From Kitasatospora atroaurantiaca (GTDB lineage: Bacteria > Actinomycetota > Actinomycetes > Streptomycetales > Streptomycetaceae), in assembly GCF_007828955.1 (NCBI RefSeq), contig NZ_VIVR01000001.1, positions 6,758,001 through 6,822,000 of the forward strand: DNA of 64,000 nt, given 5' to 3'. This document shows, in pieces, positions 58,897-64,000 of this stretch (the first letter of the stretch is position 1; the number at the start of each line of letters is the position of its first letter). The position numbers and the translations under genes were made by a program. Below the pieces are notes generated by a model. The model did not search any database and had not been told where the DNA came from. It saw only the letters and a program-made list of their open reading frames with translations.

Positions 58897-60606
58897 ATGC
58901 TCAGGTCTCCCCTGCCCGGTGACCCTTCGGCCGCCCCCGGCCTCAACCTGCTGACCGCCACTCCCAAGGCCCCCGCGGCCCCGGGTCTGCCGTGGTGGCG
59001 GGATGCCGTGATCTACCAGGTGTACGTCCGCAGCTTCCAGGACTCCGACGGCGACGGGATCGGTGACCTGGCGGGCGTGCGCGCCCGGTTGCCGTACCTC
59101 AAGCGGCTCGGCGTCGACGGCCTCTGGCTCAACCCGTTCTACGTCTCACCGCAGCACGACCACGGCTACGACGTCGCCGACTACTGCGCCGTCGACCCGA
59201 TGTACGGCACGCTGGACGACTTCGACGGCCTGGTCGAGGACTGCCGGCTGCTCGGCCTGAAGCTGATCCTGGACATCGTCCCCAACCACTGCTCCAGCGA
59301 GCACCCGTGGTTCCGGGCGGCCCTCGCCGCCGCGCCCGGCAGCCCGGAGCGCGCGCGGTTCCACTTCGCCGACGGCCGGGGCGAGCGGGGCGAGCTGCCG
59401 CCCAACAACTGGCGGGCGATGTTCGGCGGCCCGGCCTGGAGCCGGGTCCGCGAGGCGGACGGCAGCTGGGGCCAGTGGTACCTGCACCTCTTCACGCCCG
59501 AACAGCCCGACCTCAACTGGCGGGAGCCGGTGGTCGCGGCCGAGTTCGAGCGGGTACTGCGGTTCTGGCTGGACCGCGGCGTCGACGGCTTCCGGATCGA
59601 CGTCGCCGCCGGCCTGTTCAAGCACCCCGAACTCCCCGACTCCCCGGACCCGGAGGCCGACGAGCGCACCCGCGACTCCGTCAACCCCCTGGCCTGGAAC
59701 CAGCCCGAGGTCCACGGCATCTGGCGCGACTGGCGGGCCGTCTGCGAGGAGTACACCGCCCGCGACGGCCGCGACCGGCTGCTGGTCGGTGAGGCATCCG
59801 TGCCCACCCCCGCCGAGCAGGCCGCGTACGTCCGCCCCGACGAGCTGCACCAGGCGTTCTTCTTCCACCTGCTGCACGCGCCCTGGGACGCCGCCCACTT
59901 CCACCGCGTCATCGACGAGGCCGTGCGCGACATAGCCGCCACCGGCTCCACCGTCACCTGGGTGCTCAACAACCACGACCAGGTCCGCACCACCACCCGT
60001 TTCGCGGGCGACGACCGGCTCTCCGGCGCGGCCCGCGCCCGCGCCGCCGCCCTGCTGATGCTGGCCCTGCCCGGTGCCGCCTACGTCTTCCAGGGCGAGG
60101 AACTCGGACTCGCCGAGGTCGAGGACCTGCCGGACGAGCTCATCACCGACCCGATCTTCCACCGAACCGGAAGCCGTATCGGTATCCGCGACGGCTGCCG
60201 AATTCCCCTGCCGTGGTCGGGACTTGATCCACCCTTCGGCTTCAGCCCGGCCGGCGCGAAGCAGCCCTGGCTGCCCCAGCCCGCGCACTTCGCCGCGCAC
60301 ACCGTCGAGCGGGTTCTCGCCGACACCGGATCCGCCTGGCACCTCTACCGCGAGGCCCTGCACCTTCGCCGGGTGCTCCCGCAGCTCGGCGAGGGCACCC
60401 TGCGCTGGTTGGACACCCCGCCCGGTGTGCTCGCCTTCGTCCGCGGCGAGGGGCTGCTCTGTGCCGTCAACTTCGGCGACGAGCCCGCCCTGGCACCCGT
60501 CGACGGCGAACCGCTGCTCGCCAGCGGGCCGTGCCCGCCCGGAACCCTGCCGGCCGGCACCGCCGCCTGGTGGGTCCGCGACGGCCGCACCGTCCAGACC
60601 GCCTGA
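58897..60606 (+). CDS. Alpha-glucosidase (glycoside hydrolase family 13)
   Basis: The 569-residue enzyme has GH13 regions in order: WWRDAVIYQVYVRSFQDSDGDG, LDIVPNHCSSEHPWF, DGFRIDVAAG with the nucleophile D235, LLVGEAS with the acid/base E299, and LNNHDQ with D361. The pattern suits oligo-1,6-glucosidase/alpha-glucosidase acting on short sugars in the cytoplasm; no signal peptide is seen. It is the first gene of an alpha-glucoside operon with a binding lipoprotein and two permeases, as in agl operons. GAGGTGA precedes the ATG. The 228-bp upstream region is AT-richer and includes ATGCATGCAT, without a clear LacI operator. Confidence 0.93.
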   Translation: MLRSPLPGDPSAAPGLNLLTATPKAPAAPGLPWWRDAVIYQVYVRSFQDSDGDGIGDLAGVRARLPYLKRLGVDGLWLNPFYVSPQHDHGYDVADYCAVDPMYGTLDDFDGLVEDCRLLGLKLILDIVPNHCSSEHPWFRAALAAAPGSPERARFHFADGRGERGELPPNNWRAMFGGPAWSRVREADGSWGQWYLHLFTPEQPDLNWREPVVAAEFERVLRFWLDRGVDGFRIDVAAGLFKHPELPDSPDPEADERTRDSVNPLAWNQPEVHGIWRDWRAVCEEYTARDGRDRLLVGEASVPTPAEQAAYVRPDELHQAFFFHLLHAPWDAAHFHRVIDEAVRDIAATGSTVTWVLNNHDQVRTTTRFAGDDRLSGAARARAAALLMLALPGAAYVFQGEELGLAEVEDLPDELITDPIFHRTGSRIGIRDGCRIPLPWSGLDPPFGFSPAGAKQPWLPQPAHFAAHTVERVLADTGSAWHLYREALHLRRVLPQLGEGTLRWLDTPPGVLAFVRGEGLLCAVNFGDEPALAPVDGEPLLASGPCPPGTLPAGTAAWWVRDGRTVQTA

Positions 60607-60723
60607 CGTCCGGTCATCAGACCTCCCACCAGCAGCCCGACCGTCTCCCCGGTCGGGCAGACCCCACCCCCGAACGGCACGGCCGGCCCACCCCCGGCCG
60701 CGCCGAACCGAGAGGACACGATC

Positions 60724-62055
60724 ATGCGAATCCAGCGAGCGGCCGTCGCCCTGACGGCCACCCTGGCACTGGCCTGCACGGCCACCGCCTGCGGCGGCGC
60801 CAAGCCGGCCGCAGACAACGCAGGTTCCGGCTCCAAGCCGCTGAGCGGGCAGACCGTCAGCGTCGCCGCGGCCTGGACCGGCGTCGAGCAGAAGAACTTC
60901 CAGCAGGTGCTCGACGCCTTCACGGCCAAGACCGGTGCCAAGACCGTCTACATCTCGACCGGCGACAACGTCTCCACCCTGGTCGGGAGCAAGATCGAGG
61001 GCGGCGACCCGCCGGACGTCGTGATGATGCCCCAGCTCGGCGTTCTCCAGCAGTTCGCCCGCAAGGGCTGGCTGGAACCCCTCGCCCCCGCCGTCGCCGA
61101 CCGCCTGAACCGCGACTTCGCCAAGATCTGGGCCGACTACGGCACCGTCGACGGCAAGCTGTACGGCCTGTACTTCAAGGCCGCCCACAAGTCGACCGTC
61201 TGGTACAGCCCCTCCGCCCTGGACGCCGCCGGCGTCAAGCCCCCGACCACCTTCGACCAGCTGCTGACCGCGGGCCGTGCCGTCTCCGACTCCGGCCTGC
61301 CCGCCTTCTCGGTCGCCGGCGAGTCCGGCTGGCCGCTCACCGACTGGTTCGAGAACGTCTACCTCTCCCAGGCCGGTCCGGAGAACTACGACAAGCTCGC
61401 CAAGCACCAGATCCCGTGGACCCACCCCACCGTGGTCAACGCCCTCACCGCCCTCGGCAAGCTCTTCGGCGACCAGCAGCTCGTCGCCGGCGGCGGCAAG
61501 GGCGCCCTGCAGACCGACTTCCCGGAGTCCGTCCAGCAGGTCTTCGGCGACAAGCCCAAGGCCGCCATGGTCTACGAGGGAGACTTCGTCGGGGCAATCG
61601 TCTCCGGTGAACTCAAGAAGAAGGTCGGCCAGGACGCCAGGTTCTTCCCCTTCCCGGCCGTCGACGGCGGCAAGCCGCCGGTGGTCGGCGGCGGCGACGC
61701 GGCCGTCGTACTCAAGGGCGCCAAGCACAAGGACGCCGCCCAGCAGCTGCTCGAATTCCTCGCCACCCCCGAGGCGGCCGGCGTCTGGGCCAAGGCGGGC
61801 GGGTTCCTGTCGCCCAACAAGGCCCTCAAGACGGACGGCTACCCCGACGAGACGACCAGGCAGACCGCCGAGTCGCTGATCGCCGCCGCCGACACCTTCC
61901 GGTTCGACCTCTCCGACCAGGCCCCCGCGGCCTTCGGCGGCACACAGGGCAGCGGCGAGTGGAAGATCCTCCAGGACTTCCTCGCCAACCCCGCGGACGT
62001 CAACGGCACCGCCCAGCGCCTCGAAGCCGCCGCGGCCGCCGCCTACCAGGGCTGA
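60724..62055 (+). CDS. Alpha-glucoside ABC transporter substrate-binding lipoprotein (AglE-like)
   Basis: The 443-residue protein has a lipoprotein signal (MRIQRAAVALTATLALACT) with a Cys in TATACGGA as the likely lipidation site. Family 1 binding-protein features follow: DPPDVVMMPQLGVLQQFARKG, YGLYFKAAHKSTVWYSPSAL, and a C-terminal half with PFPAVDGGKPPVVGGGDAAVV. Being between the GH13 gene and two permease genes, it most likely binds an alpha-glucoside such as trehalose or maltose-type sugars. GAGAGGA precedes the ATG. Confidence 0.93.
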   Translation: MRIQRAAVALTATLALACTATACGGAKPAADNAGSGSKPLSGQTVSVAAAWTGVEQKNFQQVLDAFTAKTGAKTVYISTGDNVSTLVGSKIEGGDPPDVVMMPQLGVLQQFARKGWLEPLAPAVADRLNRDFAKIWADYGTVDGKLYGLYFKAAHKSTVWYSPSALDAAGVKPPTTFDQLLTAGRAVSDSGLPAFSVAGESGWPLTDWFENVYLSQAGPENYDKLAKHQIPWTHPTVVNALTALGKLFGDQQLVAGGGKGALQTDFPESVQQVFGDKPKAAMVYEGDFVGAIVSGELKKKVGQDARFFPFPAVDGGKPPVVGGGDAAVVLKGAKHKDAAQQLLEFLATPEAAGVWAKAGGFLSPNKALKTDGYPDETTRQTAESLIAAADTFRFDLSDQAPAAFGGTQGSGEWKILQDFLANPADVNGTAQRLEAAAAAAYQG

Positions 62056-62069
62056 CGGAACGACAGACG

Positions 62070-63380
62070 ATGACACCCACCCCGCTCCCGAGCCCCGGCG
62101 CCGCCCTGCGGCGCCGGGGCCTGGCTCTCGTCTTCCTCCTCCCGGCGCTCGCCCTGCTCGGCGCCTTCGTCCTGTACCCCATCGGCTGGTCCGTGGTGCG
62201 CAGCCTGTTCGACGCGTCCGGCACCGGCTTCGTCGGACTCGCCAACTACCGGACGGCGTTCTCCGACGACGCCAACCTCACCGCGCTGCGCAACAGTGCG
62301 ATCTGGGTCGCCGTGGCCCCCGCCCTGGTCACCGCCATCGGGCTGGTCTTCGCCGTGCTCACCGAGAAGGTCCGCTGGGGCACCGCGTTCAAGCTGCTGG
62401 TGTTCATGCCGATGGCGATCTCCTTCCTCGCCGCCGGCATCACCTTCCGCCTGGTCTACGAGCAGGACCCGCAACGCGGCGTGCTCAACGCCGCCGCCGT
62501 CGCCGTGCACGACACCTTCGACCACGACACCACCTACCCCGGTGCCCGCCCGCGCCCGGGCGGCCCGTCCGCCGCGCCCGACGGCTCGGTCCGCACTGCC
62601 GAGATCCGCTCGGCCGAACCCCACGGCCCGAGCGCGGTGACCCTCCCACTGGTCGGCCTCCAGCCCACCGGCCTGCCGGCCGAAGCGAAACCCGCCGCCA
62701 CCGACGTTCCCGGCGACGGCGTACGCGGCGTGGTCTACCTGGACGTCACCCCGGGTGGCGGCACTGCCGGAAAGATCGATCCCGGCGAGCGGGGACTGCC
62801 CGGACTCACCGTCCGACTCCTCGACGGCGCGCGGACGGTGGCCACGACCACCACCGCGCCCGACGGCTCCTTCCGGTTCCCCGACCACGCCGCCGGTACC
62901 GTCGAACTGCCCGCCGGCGACTTCGCCGCCCCCTACCGCGGCGTCGAATGGCTCGGCCCCGGCCTGATCACCCCGGCGATCATCGGCGCGTACATCTGGA
63001 TCTGGGCCGGCTTCGCGATGGTCATCATCGCCGGCGGCCTCGCCAACCTGCCCCGGGAGACCCTGGAAGCCGCCCGGATGGACGGCGCCGGTGAATGGCA
63101 GATCTTCCGCCGGATCACCGTGCCGCAGCTGGCCCCCGTCCTCGGCGTGGTCTTCGTGACCATGGTGATCAACGTGATGAAGATCTTCGACCTGGTCTTC
63201 GTCATCGCCCCCGGGCCCGTCCAACAGGACTCCGGCGTCCTCGCCCTGCGCCTGTGGCTGGTCTCCTTCGGCGGCGGCAACGACCAGGGACTCGGCAGCG
63301 CCCTCGGCGTCCTGCTGCTTCTGCTCGTGGTCCCCGCCATGATCCTCAACATCCGACGCTTCCGGAGGAGCCCGCGATGA
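62070..63380 (+). CDS. Sugar ABC transporter permease with inserted SdrD-B/Cna-B-like domain (AglF-like)
   Basis: The 436-residue protein is a MalF/UgpA-type permease. Helices lie at ~18-40, 77-97 and 106-127 (LLVFMPMAISFLAAGITFRLVYEQ); further helices start at ~298 (LITPAIIGAYIWIWAGFAMVII). The EAA loop ETLEAARMDGAGEWQIFRRI contacts the ATPase. Between helix 3 and helix 4, ~170 extra residues (~128-295) contain GVRGVVYLDVTPGG, GERGLPGLTVRLLDG and TTTAPDGSFRFPD, the marks of SdrD-B/Cna-B-like Ig folds. The loop should face outside. It is coupled to the next permease by an ATGA overlap. Confidence 0.92.
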   Translation: MTPTPLPSPGAALRRRGLALVFLLPALALLGAFVLYPIGWSVVRSLFDASGTGFVGLANYRTAFSDDANLTALRNSAIWVAVAPALVTAIGLVFAVLTEKVRWGTAFKLLVFMPMAISFLAAGITFRLVYEQDPQRGVLNAAAVAVHDTFDHDTTYPGARPRPGGPSAAPDGSVRTAEIRSAEPHGPSAVTLPLVGLQPTGLPAEAKPAATDVPGDGVRGVVYLDVTPGGGTAGKIDPGERGLPGLTVRLLDGARTVATTTTAPDGSFRFPDHAAGTVELPAGDFAAPYRGVEWLGPGLITPAIIGAYIWIWAGFAMVIIAGGLANLPRETLEAARMDGAGEWQIFRRITVPQLAPVLGVVFVTMVINVMKIFDLVFVIAPGPVQQDSGVLALRLWLVSFGGGNDQGLGSALGVLLLLLVVPAMILNIRRFRRSPR

Positions 63381-64000
63381 CCGAGCTGCTCTCCCGTCCC
63401 GCCGACCACCCCGGCGACGGCGCCCCGGCCGTAGCGCCGACCCCGGCCACCACGACCCGCCCACCGCGCCCCGACCTGGCCGCCCGCCTGGGTGCGCTCA
63501 CCCGCGGCGGACTCGTCCGGGCCGTGCTGCTGCTGTCCGCCGCGCTGTGGCTGATGCCCACCGTCGGGCTGCTGGTCACCTCGCTGCGCCCCAAGGAGGA
63601 CAGCACCGGCTCGGGCTGGTGGACCGTCCTCGGCGAGCCCGCCCGGCTCACCCTGGAGAACTACAGCGCCCTGCTCTCCGGCGGCGAGGTACTCGACGCC
63701 TTCTGGAACACCGTGCTGATCTCGGTGCCCGCCACCCTGCTCACCGTCGCGCTCGCCGCCCTCGCCGGCTACGCCTTCGCCTGGCTGGACTTCCCCGGGC
63801 GGGACTGGCTGTTCCTGGTCGTGGTCGGCCTGTTGGTGGTGCCGGTTCAGATCGGCCTGCTGCCGGTGGCCAAACTGATGGGTGCCGTCGGCCTGTTCGG
63901 GACGGTACCCGGTGTGGTGCTGTTCCACGTCGCGTACGGGCTGCCGTTCGCCGTCTTCCTGCTGCGCAACCAGTTCCTGGAGATCCCGCAGGAGATCCCG
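63377..64000 (+). CDS. Sugar ABC transporter permease (AglG/MalG-like), 5' part only
   Basis: The first 208 codons are present and the gene runs off the window. A Pro-rich cytoplasmic tail (to ~40) precedes helix 1 (AVLLLSAALWLMPTVGLLVTSLRP). Then come ENYSALLSGGEVLDAFWNTVLISVPATLLTVALAALAGYAF and the helices around WLFLVVVGLLVVPVQIGLLPVAKLM. The MalG-type EAA loop begins at the very end (NQFLEIPQEIP). The ATG overlaps the previous stop. It should form a heterodimer with the preceding permease. Confidence 0.94.
   Translation, partial: MTELLSRPADHPGDGAPAVAPTPATTTRPPRPDLAARLGALTRGGLVRAVLLLSAALWLMPTVGLLVTSLRPKEDSTGSGWWTVLGEPARLTLENYSALLSGGEVLDAFWNTVLISVPATLLTVALAALAGYAFAWLDFPGRDWLFLVVVGLLVVPVQIGLLPVAKLMGAVGLFGTVPGVVLFHVAYGLPFAVFLLRNQFLEIPQEIP

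Noticed and set aside
59146..62076. A 976-codon minus-strand open frame opposite the GH13 and binding-protein genes
   Set aside because: Same GC-bias artefact; low-complexity Gly/Val/Glu-rich translation without a start context or domain.

Overview
The window is about 64 kb of very GC-rich, gene-dense chromosomal DNA with many GTG and TTG starts. It encodes BldD, the actinobacterial integration host factor sIHF, mycobacterial-type OMP decarboxylase and EF-P with a PGKGP loop. This points to a member of the Streptomycetaceae (Streptomyces or Kitasatospora type). I saw no rRNA, tRNA, IS element, prophage or CRISPR array. Both ends cut genes: aroB at the left and a sugar permease gene at the right.

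Layout. (1) 1-5.3 kb: end of aroB, aroQ, a P-loop ATPase, a Nei-type glycosylase, a DUF3995 membrane protein and a secreted PNGase A-like protein. (2) 4.9-6.7 kb: an ArsR-type repressor facing a NiCoT nickel/cobalt permease gene that is preceded by a palindrome, a promoter and a cobalamin riboswitch. (3) 6.7-8.3 kb: an EamA exporter divergent from an XRE-cupin regulator, with three copies of a 13-bp motif between them. (4) 8.3-11.1 kb: a zinc-starvation cluster of six ribosomal protein paralogues without zinc ribbons, plus a CobW-like protein, centred on one Zur-like box. (5) 11.2-17.6 kb: an MFS exporter, an HxlR-peroxiredoxin fusion, then pepQ-efp-nusB, a thioesterase and an unknown protein. 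(6) 17.7-29.5 kb: bldD divergent from a pyrimidine operon, pyrR-pyrC-orf-carA-carB-pyrD(class 2)-pyrK-pyrD(class 1B)-pyrF. A PyrR-binding loop sits next to the pyrR ribosome binding site. pyrB is missing from its usual place and there are two different dihydroorotate dehydrogenases. (7) 29.8-39.7 kb: the housekeeping run mihF-gmk-rpoZ-coaBC-metK-priA-(HTH gene)-def-fmt-rsmB. (8) 39.8-50.1 kb: assorted enzymes (hydrolase, aldo-keto reductase, C39-like protein, ATP-dependent DNA ligase, rpe, Tat-exported hydrolase, pirin) and a membrane-spanning ECF sigma factor fusion. (9) 50.3-58.7 kb: a thermolysin-like protease, a GT1 glycosyltransferase, a PadR-controlled ABC transporter and an orphan solute-binding lipoprotein. 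(10) 58.9-64 kb: an alpha-glucoside uptake and hydrolysis operon (GH13 enzyme, binding lipoprotein, two permeases). The first permease carries an unusual inserted Ig-like domain.

Most genes are core housekeeping genes. The most unusual items are the single-chain sigma/anti-sigma/receptor protein at 47.2-49.1 kb, the sugar permease with an extracellular SdrD-B/Cna-B-like insert at 62.1-63.4 kb, the HxlR-peroxiredoxin fusion at 12.5-13.4 kb and the rearranged pyr operon. Function calls rest on motifs read by eye; no database search was run.
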